Positions 8,639 to 16,242 of a DNA stretch of 64,000 nucleotides are shown here, piece after piece. The translations under genes and the position numbers were made by a program. The notes under the pieces are model-generated. The model was given only the letters and a program-made list of their open reading frames with translations. It was not told the origin of the DNA and did not search any database. Position 1 is the first letter of the stretch. Every line of letters begins with the position of its first letter. Source of the DNA: CAYOUV01 sp963790075. GTDB taxonomy: Bacteria > Chloroflexota > Anaerolineae > Anaerolineales > Villigracilaceae. The stretch spans positions 496,001-560,000 of the forward strand of contig CAWBNG010000003.1 in the NCBI GenBank assembly GCA_963790075.1, given 5' to 3'.

Positions 8639-9874
8639 ATGGAAAACAAAGTGGCCCGGCAACGCGACCTGATCATTCTTTTCACTACCAGGATTGCCCG
8701 CCTGTTCGCTTATGGCTTCCTGTCTGTAGTTCTGGCGCTCTATCTGGTGGAGATCGGCCTGGATGAAAAGGAAATCGGCTTGCTATTTACCCTCACACTG
8801 GCAGGTGATGCAGGCATTTCGCTTTGGCTGACCACAACTGCTGACCAACTTGGCCGCCGCCGGGCGCTAATAATTGGCGCGCTGCTGATGGTGTTGGCGG
8901 GTACAGCCTTTCTATTTACACGCAACATAGCGTTATTGATTTTGGCGGCGATTATCGGCGTAATCAGCCCAAGCGGCAATGAAATCGGTCCATTTTTATC
9001 GATCGAGCAAGCCGCTCTATCCCAACTTGCAGCCGACAATCGTCGGACACAACTTTTCGCCTGGTACAACCTGGTCGGATCGTTTGCCACGGCAACAGGT
9101 GCGCTTGCGGGTGGATGGCTGGCCCAGGGGCTGCAAAATATGGGGTGGAGCGCGCTGGAATCCTACCGGGCAGTCTTGACAGGCTATGCTGTGGTAGGAA
9201 TTATCATGCTGGTGCTGTTCTTGATCTTATCCTCAGCAGTGGAAATTGGTTCCACCCGCCAACCTGTACGCCGCACCCTCGGCCTGCACAAGTCCCGCAA
9301 AGTGGTCTTTCGTCTCTCTGGTTTATTTGCGGTTGATGCCTTCGCTGGTGGCTTGATCATACAAAGTATGATCGCTTACTGGTTTTATCTGCGCTTTGGC
9401 ACCGACCCGGGAACGATCGGGAGTATTTTCTTTGGAGCCAACATCCTGGCCGGAATTTCAGCGCTTCTAGCAGTACGGATTGCAGCAAAAATTGGCCTGA
9501 TAAACACGATGGTTTTCACACATATCCCATCGAATATCCTGCTGATACTCGTGCCGCTGATGCCGACCCTGCCCTTAGCAATTGGGGTGCTGCTCCTGCG
9601 ATTCAGCATCTCGCAGATGGACGTTCCGACTCGCCAATCCTATACAATGGCAGTCGTCGCCTCCGACGAACGTTCAGCGGCAGCTGGCATTACAGGTATT
9701 GCGCGTTCCGTCGGCGCAGCGTTATCCCCTTCGCTCACGGGGATCTTCTTGGCCGCGCCGGCATTGCTTAGTTTACCGTTCCTGCTTTCTGGTGGACTGA
9801 AAATCATCTATGATCTGTCGCTGTTCGCCAGCTTTCGCGCTCTCAAACCACCTGAAGAGAAGGAAACATCCTGA
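8639..9874 (+). CDS. MFS transporter
   Basis: 411 aa with about 12 hydrophobic segments. The loop ADQLGRRRALI between segments 2 and 3 is the MFS signature. It is an inner-membrane secondary transporter; the substrate is unknown. Its position directly behind a ChrB-like gene suggests efflux of a toxic oxyanion or related compound, taking the place that ChrA often holds. That is inference only. The start ATG at 8639 follows a GTG at 8636 and lies 7 nt after the upstream stop, so no separate promoter is expected. Confidence 0.82.
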   Translation: MENKVARQRDLIILFTTRIARLFAYGFLSVVLALYLVEIGLDEKEIGLLFTLTLAGDAGISLWLTTTADQLGRRRALIIGALLMVLAGTAFLFTRNIALLILAAIIGVISPSGNEIGPFLSIEQAALSQLAADNRRTQLFAWYNLVGSFATATGALAGGWLAQGLQNMGWSALESYRAVLTGYAVVGIIMLVLFLILSSAVEIGSTRQPVRRTLGLHKSRKVVFRLSGLFAVDAFAGGLIIQSMIAYWFYLRFGTDPGTIGSIFFGANILAGISALLAVRIAAKIGLINTMVFTHIPSNILLILVPLMPTLPLAIGVLLLRFSISQMDVPTRQSYTMAVVASDERSAAAGITGIARSVGAALSPSLTGIFLAAPALLSLPFLLSGGLKIIYDLSLFASFRALKPPEEKETS

Positions 9875-9922
9875 ATCCTAAAACAAATCCAGAAAAATTT
9901 CGGTATTAAGGATAAGATTCTT

Positions 9923-10657
9923 CTAATCAAGGATTAAATTGCTGCGCTGAAACAGGCGCATACCAATCGCGATCAGCACAACATCCAAGATTAGCAGACC
10001 ACCCATGACCCAAATAGCAGCCAGTGCGGGGTCGGTTCGTTTTAGAGTCTCGCCCAGGGACTGCAGCAAGTTGGCTGGGATGAACTGGATCAGCATAAAC
10101 GGAATGAAGAGCACAAACATGCCAATGCTCATCATCTGCTGCGCCTGTCTCACACTGCCCGCCCGCAAGGAAACCAAGACCCCGACGCTGGCAGCCAGGC
10201 CGGAGATCAGGATACTGAAAACCAGTGCTGCCAGGGATAAGGGCAGGGGGAAGATCAACAATTCTCCCCGACTAAAAGCCACATTGACTGTCACCAAGCT
10301 GACCAGCAGGATGGCCCAGGTCAGGACAAAGCCATACAGCAGCGCAGCCAACAGCTTGCCAAACAGGATCGCCCGATCAGAGAGGCGGGTTGCCAGCAGC
10401 GACTCAAGCGTATGGCGCTCGCGCTCTCCGGCAAATGAATCGGCCACGATTCCCGAAACCCACAGGAAGGGCATCCAGCCCCAGACGATGATACTGAGCG
10501 GCGAGTCGACCCAGGCACGCCCGTTCTGCAGGGGGATCAGCACGCCAAAAACAGCCACTACAATCAATAGACTCAGTTTGCTGCGTCCGCGCGGATCTCC
10601 CTGAATCAGCATCTCCCGCAGTTCCTTCCAGGCAACGGTAAAAATGTCGGCCATCAT
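9923..10657 (-). CDS. ABC-2 type transporter permease
   Basis: 244 aa with six hydrophobic segments in the ABC-2 permease pattern. The GERERHTLESLLATRLSDR motif in the first cytoplasmic loop is the hallmark of this permease type. It should form an exporter with the ATPase encoded just upstream. The ATG overlaps the ATPase stop by 4 nt (ATGA), so translation is coupled. It is the last gene of a four-gene minus-strand operon. The exported substrate cannot be told from the sequence. Confidence 0.88.
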   Translation of the reverse strand: MMADIFTVAWKELREMLIQGDPRGRSKLSLLIVVAVFGVLIPLQNGRAWVDSPLSIIVWGWMPFLWVSGIVADSFAGERERHTLESLLATRLSDRAILFGKLLAALLYGFVLTWAILLVSLVTVNVAFSRGELLIFPLPLSLAALVFSILISGLAASVGVLVSLRAGSVRQAQQMMSIGMFVLFIPFMLIQFIPANLLQSLGETLKRTDPALAAIWVMGGLLILDVVLIAIGMRLFQRSNLILD

Positions 10658-11589
10658 GCTACACCTCGATTTTCATCTTCCACCAGATTCAAGAACACAT
10701 CTTCCAGGCCGGCTTTCTCTTTGCGGACTTCGTCAATTTGAGCCCCAACCCCCACCAGCTGGGCGACGATCTCGTGTGAGCGAGTCAGGTCGGTCAGATC
10801 CAGCACCAGGCGTCCACTATGGTGCTCCATTCTCGCAACCAGCGGATTGGTTTTGAGTTGATCGACTGTCTGCGGCGTAAACTTACCGGTGATGTACAGA
10901 CGCGGTGCGGAGGTGCGCGAACGTAATTCCTCCGGGCTGCCAACCGCCAGCAGTTTTCCGTGATTGATGACGCCCACCTGTGCGCACAATTTCTCGGCCT
11001 CGGCCAGGTTGTGTGTGGTCAAAAAGATGGTCACGCCTTCCTGCTCAGCCAGCGTTTCCAGGTCATCACGCAGGGTGGCCGAAGCGACCGGGTCCAGGCC
11101 GGAAGTCGGCTCATCCAGGAAGATCAATTCGGGGTGATGCATCAGCGTGCGGGCGACAGCCAGTTTCTGCTTCATCCCGCGGCTCCAGCGGCCAATCGGC
11201 TCGTCTCGACGATCATATAATTCAAGCGGTGAAAGCAGTTCGCGGATGCGGTTCTCCCGTTCGGGCTTCGACATATGCCAGATGCGCCCGTAATAATCCA
11301 GGTTGTCAGCCGCGGACAAGCGTTCATACAGACCGTGATGTTCGAGCAAAGCCCCGCAGCGGATGCGTATTTCATCCGGTTGCTGGCGCGTGTCAAAGCC
11401 CAACACCTCGGCCTGGCCTTCGTCTGCATCGAGCAATCCGAGCAGCAGGCGAATAGTGGTGGTCTTTCCTGAACCGTTCGGACCTAAAAATCCGAAGACG
11501 ATCCCGCGCGGCACTTCCAGGGACAGGCGATCGACAGCCTTCAGATTGCCAAAATTCCGGCTGAGCTGTGTCGTTTTGATGGCGTACAT
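10654..11589 (-). CDS. ABC transporter ATP-binding protein
   Basis: 311 aa. Walker A GPNGSGKTT (about residue 36), Q-loop region GALLEHHGLYERLS, signature WSRGMKQK (slightly divergent from LSGGQ), Walker B LIFLDEP and the switch His in TTHNLAEAE are all present. The C-terminal extension of about 90 residues, ending EKAGLEDVFLNLVE, is usual for ABC-2 exporter ATPases. It overlaps the permease gene by 4 nt and starts 10 nt after the regulator gene, so it belongs to the same operon. It powers export across the inner membrane. Confidence 0.92.
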   Translation of the reverse strand: MYAIKTTQLSRNFGNLKAVDRLSLEVPRGIVFGFLGPNGSGKTTTIRLLLGLLDADEGQAEVLGFDTRQQPDEIRIRCGALLEHHGLYERLSAADNLDYYGRIWHMSKPERENRIRELLSPLELYDRRDEPIGRWSRGMKQKLAVARTLMHHPELIFLDEPTSGLDPVASATLRDDLETLAEQEGVTIFLTTHNLAEAEKLCAQVGVINHGKLLAVGSPEELRSRTSAPRLYITGKFTPQTVDQLKTNPLVARMEHHSGRLVLDLTDLTRSHEIVAQLVGVGAQIDEVRKEKAGLEDVFLNLVEDENRGVA

Positions 11590-11599
11590 ACTTTCCTCA

Positions 11600-11905
11600 T
11601 TATGTATTTTCGATAAAACTCTGCATTTGCTGGCGGTAACTTTGATACGCCAGCTGACCAGACTCGGTTAATCTACAGATAGTCATTGGCAGTTTGCCTT
11701 TGAAGGTCTTTTGGATTTCAATATAACCGGCTTCTTCCAGCTTGGACAGGTGGGAAGACAGATTTCCCTTGGTCAATCCGGTCTCATTTTGCAGGAAGAG
11801 AAAATCAGCGCTATCGACAGCGGACAAGATCGTCATGATCAGCAAGCGCGCCGGTTCGTGGATCACACGATCCAGATCGGTCAGGCTGCGCAGGCGATCA
11901 CTCAC
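11600..11905 (-). CDS. Winged-helix transcriptional regulator (HTH_27 type)
   Basis: 101 aa. DLDRVIHEPARLLIMTIL begins the family fold; GLTKGNLSSHLSKLEEAGYI is the recognition helix, followed by the wing. Such proteins are usually dimeric repressors next to ABC exporter genes. A GTG at 11935 gives a longer frame, but the GTG at 11905 has GGAGGCGG 6 nt upstream, overlaps the preceding stop (GTGAGTGA) and matches where the family begins, so I use it. The 31-bp palindrome ahead of the operon is the obvious candidate binding site, implying autoregulation. The inducing signal is unknown. Confidence 0.85.
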   Translation of the reverse strand: MSDRLRSLTDLDRVIHEPARLLIMTILSAVDSADFLFLQNETGLTKGNLSSHLSKLEEAGYIEIQKTFKGKLPMTICRLTESGQLAYQSYRQQMQSFIENT

Positions 11906-12539
11906 TTCCCGCCTCCGGCTGTAGAGGATGCTCACCCAGGTAGCGACGCAGGGTCAACCCGCCAGAGACGATAAAAGTGATGCCAGATAATCCGTAGAAC
12001 AGCGTTAGATTATACACCTGCGCCAATCCGCTCATCGAAAGGACGGCACCCAGCAGCACGGCGAGCACCCCCAGCACATAAAAGCGTTTCAAGCCAGCTG
12101 ACTTGCCGCGCAAAACGATCAGAATCAGCCCGACCAGCAAACCGGTGACTAAAACCATCGAATCAAACGCACGGATGTAATCGGCTAATACGACCGAGGC
12201 AACCGCGATCAGCATTGCTGATCCAGCGATGGTATAACGCCTTTGTTTCGTATCCCGTTCGTTGACTCGATATTGCACGTAGCCGGTCCGCGGATAGGTC
12301 AAGCGCGTTTTCAGCAGGTTGACCAGCCAGCGCACACCAAATGCGCCGGCGATCATCAAAAGCGCCAGGCTGACCTGCAAGATCACGCTCACCAGGGATT
12401 TCTCCCCAAAGATTCCCTGGATGGCAAAGTACAGCCCCAGCAGGACAAACATGCCTCCACCTGCCAGTTCAGCAATTCCGTCTTCGTACCAGTAACGTTT
12501 GATGCGTTGTTCGACTTGGGAAAGATCTTGCGTTTGCAT
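11898..12539 (-). CDS. Multi-pass membrane protein, first gene of the ABC operon
   Basis: 213 aa. A short N-terminal cytoplasmic stretch (RIKRYWYEDGIAEL) is followed by six to seven hydrophobic segments. I do not recognise a named domain, but similar proteins often accompany small HTH regulators in Anaerolineae. Its stop overlaps the regulator start by 8 nt. It has a ribosome binding site (AAGGAGA) and stands directly behind the promoter and operator described separately. It may sense or assist the exporter; this is inference from position only. Confidence 0.7.
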   Translation of the reverse strand: MQTQDLSQVEQRIKRYWYEDGIAELAGGGMFVLLGLYFAIQGIFGEKSLVSVILQVSLALLMIAGAFGVRWLVNLLKTRLTYPRTGYVQYRVNERDTKQRRYTIAGSAMLIAVASVVLADYIRAFDSMVLVTGLLVGLILIVLRGKSAGLKRFYVLGVLAVLLGAVLSMSGLAQVYNLTLFYGLSGITFIVSGGLTLRRYLGEHPLQPEAGSE

Positions 12540-12553
12540 ATTATTCTCCTTTT

Positions 12554-12584
12554 ACAGACTGGTTTGTATTGCAAACTAGTCTGT
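12554..12584. promoter_or_regulatory. 31-bp palindromic operator of the ABC/regulator operon
   Basis: Arms ACAGACTGGTTTG and CAAACTAGTCTGT (13 nt, 12 complementary) are separated by TATTG. The palindrome covers the predicted transcription start and ends 15 nt before the first start codon, an ideal site for repression by the operon's own winged-helix protein. Confidence 0.75.
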
Positions 12585-12588
12585 ATGC

Positions 12589-12617
12589 ATCTTACACTAG
12601 ATTTTCCCGGCTGTCAA
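12589..12617 (-). promoter_or_regulatory. Promoter of the ABC/regulator operon
   Basis: On the minus strand: TTGACA (12617-12612), a 17-nt spacer, then TAAGAT (12594-12589). The -35 is perfect and the -10 matches 4 of 6. Predicted start is near 12582, inside the palindrome. Confidence 0.75.
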
Positions 12618-12630
12618 GGTTTCCGCAAAC

Positions 12631-12662
12631 AAAAAAAAGCCCGGCTGTGCGAGCCGGGCTTT
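12631..12662 (-). terminator. Rho-independent terminator of the 440-aa gene
   Basis: Stem AAAGCCCGGCT with its complement, 5-nt loop, followed on the minus strand by a run of T. It ends the exonuclease/unknown-protein operon just upstream of the next promoter. Confidence 0.85.
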
Positions 12663-12678
12663 AGAGGAAACGGTCAGA

Positions 12679-14001
12679 CTAATCTTCCTGCTGCAACTTC
12701 AAGATATAAGCCTTGATCCCAGGCATAATCATCAAACGCTGGTAAAAGAAATCATTGACCACCTGCATGACTTCTTCCTGCGCCGCCTTGACCTGTTCGT
12801 CGCGTTCCGCGAGATCATCCGGGCGTGAGAGCAGGGTTCGCAGATTCAGCAGCCGCTTCACGATCTCAGTCTCTTTCTCCCCCTCCAGGGCCTGGATGGT
12901 GGCAAGGATCAACTCATCCAGCTGACCGACGATCATCTCCTGGCTGATTTCGGAACCAGGCAGAGCAGCCTCATCCACCGTGCGGATTAAGGCTGAGATT
13001 TGATAAAGCAGTGTTGCCGGTTCGTCGAACAGCTCACGCAGGTAGGCCGCTTCATTGTAGCGTCCATTCAAGCGGAAGACGTTGTACATGCGCTTGGCGG
13101 CTTTGCCGTAGTTGGGATGCTCAGTGGTGTACTTCTTGACTTCCTTTTCCAACTGCCCAATGTAGTTGTCCAGCGCGTCGGCTGCCACGTGTTTGGCTAA
13201 TTTGGTAAAGATCGGAATCGATTCGGCATCCAGGTAAACCTCCTGGAAATACGGATCAAGCTGCCCGTCCAGCGGCACGATCTCTCCCTCAGGCGATTCC
13301 CAGGTCACATCCAGGTTGTTGCTGGCATTGGCCAACGCACGGCGCGGTGGATGGGCTACCACCCAATCCAGCTTGGTCCAACCGGGATCATTGGCAACTG
13401 CATACCAGTCCAGCTTGACCGCCTCGGCCTGCTCGTTCTCGACCCAGACATACCCTTTTTCCACTTCATCCAGGTTCCAGGATATCGGGGCACCTGCCTT
13501 GATCGGTTGGCCGTCGCGTGTCCCATTGATAGGATAGGAGCCAAATTTAACCTCCATAAAGCGGAAAGTCGGGCCTGTGCGCGTTGACAGCACCTTGTCG
13601 CGGATCACATCCGCCAGGACTTGGCAGACTTCTTCGTGTGTGACAGCCTTGATGTTGACCCGCTCGAAGAAATCGCAATCGCCGGGATGGGTCTGGATCT
13701 TGGACTGAGCCGCCGAGCCTGAAAGCGCCAGGGCGGTCTCGACCTGGCCAATGCGATCCGGGATCTCAACAATTTTGCCGATCTCGCGGAAATAGGCCAG
13801 GTCCTCGGGGTTGAAATCCAACATGGTGATACGCTGGCCATAAACGCCGTGTACGGTGTCCACCGAGACCTCATCCGGCTTGCTGACAGCCATGGCTGCC
13901 AGCCACTGGAGAGCTTCTTCCTCGTCGATCTCCACGCCCAAGCGGTTGGCTGACTCTATAATGCGGTCAAGGTCTTCTTTAGGGGAAGTCGAACCACTCA
14001 T
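12679..14001 (-). CDS. Conserved hypothetical protein with a nucleotidyltransferase-like motif
   Basis: 440 aa, acidic, soluble, no signal peptide. I do not recognise the family with certainty. Residues 95-110 contain a GS pair followed by GDCDFFERV, which resembles the GS...DxD active site of the polymerase-beta nucleotidyltransferase fold. The spacing is plausible, but other support is missing. The middle holds many aromatic residues (WNLDEVEKGYVWVE), and the C-terminal 200 residues are predicted helical with charged repeats. It overlaps the upstream exonuclease gene by 4 nt (ATGA), so a joint nucleic-acid role is possible. It is ended by a strong terminator. Confidence 0.6.
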   Translation of the reverse strand: MSGSTSPKEDLDRIIESANRLGVEIDEEEALQWLAAMAVSKPDEVSVDTVHGVYGQRITMLDFNPEDLAYFREIGKIVEIPDRIGQVETALALSGSAAQSKIQTHPGDCDFFERVNIKAVTHEEVCQVLADVIRDKVLSTRTGPTFRFMEVKFGSYPINGTRDGQPIKAGAPISWNLDEVEKGYVWVENEQAEAVKLDWYAVANDPGWTKLDWVVAHPPRRALANASNNLDVTWESPEGEIVPLDGQLDPYFQEVYLDAESIPIFTKLAKHVAADALDNYIGQLEKEVKKYTTEHPNYGKAAKRMYNVFRLNGRYNEAAYLRELFDEPATLLYQISALIRTVDEAALPGSEISQEMIVGQLDELILATIQALEGEKETEIVKRLLNLRTLLSRPDDLAERDEQVKAAQEEVMQVVNDFFYQRLMIMPGIKAYILKLQQED

Positions 14002-14567
14002 CTTAGATCCTCCTCGGTCTTTTGGCGCGACTGTTCCAATATTTGACGGAAAAGTTGCGCCTGTAGGCGCGCATCGGCCAGGGCATTATGGGGCAACTGC
14101 TCCCCGGCCAGGTAGCGCGGTGACAGCGACGCCATGGAAGTCTCACTCCAGGCGCTGCCGGTCATGCCCATATAGAAGGCTTTGACGTCCAGGGCAGCAT
14201 GTCCAAACGGGTTGTAATCCAAATAAGTCCAGAAGTAGTAATTGACGAAAGACCAGTCGAAGGGAGCGTTGAATCCGACCATAACGGGCTGGCCGCTCCC
14301 GGCTGAGACCGACCCGATCCAGTCTGCGAACTGACGCATGGCTTCGGCCGGGTCGACCCCCGTCCGAGCCAGTTCATCCAGGGAAAGACCACTCACCGCG
14401 AAAGCTGATTCCGTCATTTCGTCGCTGATGGGTTTGAATTCCACATAAAAGCTTTGGGCGGGATCGTCCAAACGGCAGGCGCCGACCGAAAGCAGGGAAT
14501 ACCGTCCAGGGTAAGGGCCGGCAGTCTCCACGTCAACCGAGATGAAAATTTCGGGGTAAGATGGCAT
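13998..14567 (-). CDS. DEDDh-family 3'-5' exonuclease
   Basis: 189 aa, a stand-alone exonuclease domain as in DnaQ-like proteins and RNase T. The motifs are ISVDVETAG (Exo I, DxE), NAPFDWSFV (Exo II, Asp) and HNALADARLQ (Exo III, HxxxxD), so all four acidic residues and the His are present. It should degrade single-stranded DNA or RNA using two metal ions. It is first in a two-gene operon with the 440-aa protein. No clear Shine-Dalgarno precedes the ATG. A 13-bp palindrome (GACCG TTT CGGTC, 14572-14584) lies in the leader and may be an operator. Confidence 0.82.
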   Translation of the reverse strand: MPSYPEIFISVDVETAGPYPGRYSLLSVGACRLDDPAQSFYVEFKPISDEMTESAFAVSGLSLDELARTGVDPAEAMRQFADWIGSVSAGSGQPVMVGFNAPFDWSFVNYYFWTYLDYNPFGHAALDVKAFYMGMTGSAWSETSMASLSPRYLAGEQLPHNALADARLQAQLFRQILEQSRQKTEEDLR

Positions 14568-14618
14568 ATCAGACCGTTTCGGTCATTTTATAACGAAAAG
14601 CCCACTGCAGGCAAGCTT

Positions 14619-15353
14619 TTATTTTTGCAGGCAGGCCAGCAGATCGCGCACAGCACCCTGCGCTTCGGTCGGGGTGATAGCCAGGACCGGGACCCGCAAG
14701 GCCGCGCTGATATCATCCGGCAGGCGAATTGCGCGGACAGCCTGCCCTGAGCCTGTCGAAGGGTTACCAGCCAGGTAATGCTTTGAAACAATTCCGACGG
14801 CGCCGGGATCAGCCGCAACGGCATCCCGCAACTGACCCGGATCTACAGCCAGGTGCGCGCCAGGGGGAACACGCAAGCCCTCAAGCACAGTCTGGCCAAA
14901 GAGCGCCTGAATGTCCTCGCCCGCGTCCAGGACCCACAACTGCACAGGCTGGTCGTTACCGCCCAACTCGCTCCAATTTGTAATTTGACCGATGAAAAGT
15001 CCCAACAATTGTCCGCGCGTCAGGCTGGAGACGGGATTCTGTGGATGGACGATGACCACGATTTGATCTTCGCCCACCTGGAAGGACGGCAGGGACAGTC
15101 CCTGCGGCGCGCCCAGACGCAGCATAATATCGGCCGAACCGGCATCCAGCGTCGAAGCGACGCGCTGCTCGGCGCTGACGGCCATACCATCCATCTTAGC
15201 AGCGCAAATGGTCAGATCAACCAGCCAGGGCTGAGCCGCGGCGGTGTACTGCACCCGCACCACCTGCGGCGTGACAGCCGGCGGCGTGCCGGCCCCGCTG
15301 CAGCCACTCAGCAGAAGCAGCATGAAACTCAGGAATAGTGGCCCAGGCTTCAT
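14619..15353 (-). CDS. PstS-like substrate-binding lipoprotein
   Basis: 244 aa. The signal peptide ends in the lipobox LLSGCSG, so the protein should be anchored outside the membrane. VIVHPQNPVSSLTRGQLLG and FIGQITNWSELGG are typical of the PBP-like domain of PstS and related binding proteins, and DPGAVGIVSKHYL fits the later part of the fold. The ligand may be phosphate or another small anion, but no ABC transporter genes accompany it. The start at 15353 overlaps the uppP stop (ATGA); the longer frame is spurious. An intergenic-type repeat encoding NPSTGSGQA is inserted near the C-terminus. Confidence 0.75.
   Translation of the reverse strand: MKPGPLFLSFMLLLLSGCSGAGTPPAVTPQVVRVQYTAAAQPWLVDLTICAAKMDGMAVSAEQRVASTLDAGSADIMLRLGAPQGLSLPSFQVGEDQIVVIVHPQNPVSSLTRGQLLGLFIGQITNWSELGGNDQPVQLWVLDAGEDIQALFGQTVLEGLRVPPGAHLAVDPGQLRDAVAADPGAVGIVSKHYLAGNPSTGSGQAVRAIRLPDDISAALRVPVLAITPTEAQGAVRDLLACLQK
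14741..14763. repeat. Short GC-rich repeat of the CTTCGACAGGCTCAGGG type, inside a gene
   Basis: The 23-bp stretch reads, on the minus strand, CCCTTCGACAGGCTCAGG followed by GCAGG. I know this sequence as a dispersed repeat in many Chloroflexi and environmental genomes. Here it is in frame and adds about eight residues to the PstS-like protein. No second copy is seen in the window. Confidence 0.45.
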
Positions 15354-16159
15354 GCCAGAAAAGATGAGGCAACCAGTGCCAGGGTTCCCACAATCGCACA
15401 ATAAACCGCAAAGATGTACAGGGAGTGATGGTTAAGGTAATTCAGCAACCATTTGACCGAAAACCAGCCCACGATGGCAGCCATGATGAAACCCACCGCA
15501 ATAACCGGCAGGAACGCGCCCAGGTCGGGCAGTTTCATGACATCCAGGACCTGGTATCCGCCTGCGCCGAGCATGATCGGGATCGAGATCAAAAATGCAA
15601 AGCGTGCCGCCGCCGGCCGGTCCAGACCGCGCAGCATGCCGCCTGAAATGGTCGCGCCGCTGCGCGAGGCGCCGGGAAAGACTGCCAGGATCTGGAACAG
15701 ACCGATGATCAAGGCATCCAGCCAGGTGATCGCCTCGATGCCCCGGGCACGTTTGCCCAGCCACTCAGCCAGGGCCAGCAGGATGGCAGCCGCAAACAGC
15801 CGGACAGCGGCCTCAAACAGCGGACGCGCAAACAGCGCTTCGACCGCATGGCGCAGCAAAAAGCCGATCAGTGCTGCCGGCACGGTCGCGATCAGGATGT
15901 ACCACGCCAGGCGATTCTCAGGCGTGGAAAACGGCCGGGCGAAAAACGCGCGGATCAGCAGCCACAGATCCTTCCAGAAGTAGACGATCAGGGCCAGCAG
16001 GGCTCCAAGCTGCACCAGCACCAGATAAGCGAAGGTGGTATCACCGGCCGGGATTTTGAACGCGGTCTGGCCAATCAAGAGATGGGCCGTGCTGGAAACC
16101 GGGATGAACTCGGTCAGGCCTTCGATGATACCAAGCATGATGGATTGAATGATGGTCAT
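15350..16159 (-). CDS. uppP: Undecaprenyl-diphosphatase (UppP/BacA)
   Basis: 269 aa, normal length, with about eight membrane segments. The two signature regions are EGLTEFIPVSSTAHLLIG near the N-terminus and PGASRSGATI in the middle, which form the active site. It dephosphorylates undecaprenyl diphosphate to recycle the lipid carrier for peptidoglycan, and its overproduction gives bacitracin resistance. The start ATG at 16159 (ribosome binding site AAAGGA) fits the family better than the upstream in-frame codon. The stop overlaps the start of the PstS-like lipoprotein. A perfect 10-bp hairpin (16174-16200) stands just before the ribosome binding site. Confidence 0.93.
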   Translation of the reverse strand: MTIIQSIMLGIIEGLTEFIPVSSTAHLLIGQTAFKIPAGDTTFAYLVLVQLGALLALIVYFWKDLWLLIRAFFARPFSTPENRLAWYILIATVPAALIGFLLRHAVEALFARPLFEAAVRLFAAAILLALAEWLGKRARGIEAITWLDALIIGLFQILAVFPGASRSGATISGGMLRGLDRPAAARFAFLISIPIMLGAGGYQVLDVMKLPDLGAFLPVIAVGFIMAAIVGWFSVKWLLNYLNHHSLYIFAVYCAIVGTLALVASSFLA

Positions 16160-16173
16160 GGTTTGTCCTTTCA

Positions 16174-16200
16174 CCTCGACAGGTGACAGCCCTGTCGAGG
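16174..16200 (-). promoter_or_regulatory. Hairpin in the uppP leader
   Basis: Perfect arms CCTCGACAGG (16174-16183) and CCTGTCGAGG (16191-16200) with a 7-nt loop, located directly ahead of the uppP ribosome binding site. It may modulate uppP translation or protect the end of the tgt transcript. It has no T-run. Confidence 0.45.
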
Positions 16201-16242
16201 CCACCGCTGCGAGGGCGCATTTAACTCGCGGGTGTCGTCAGG

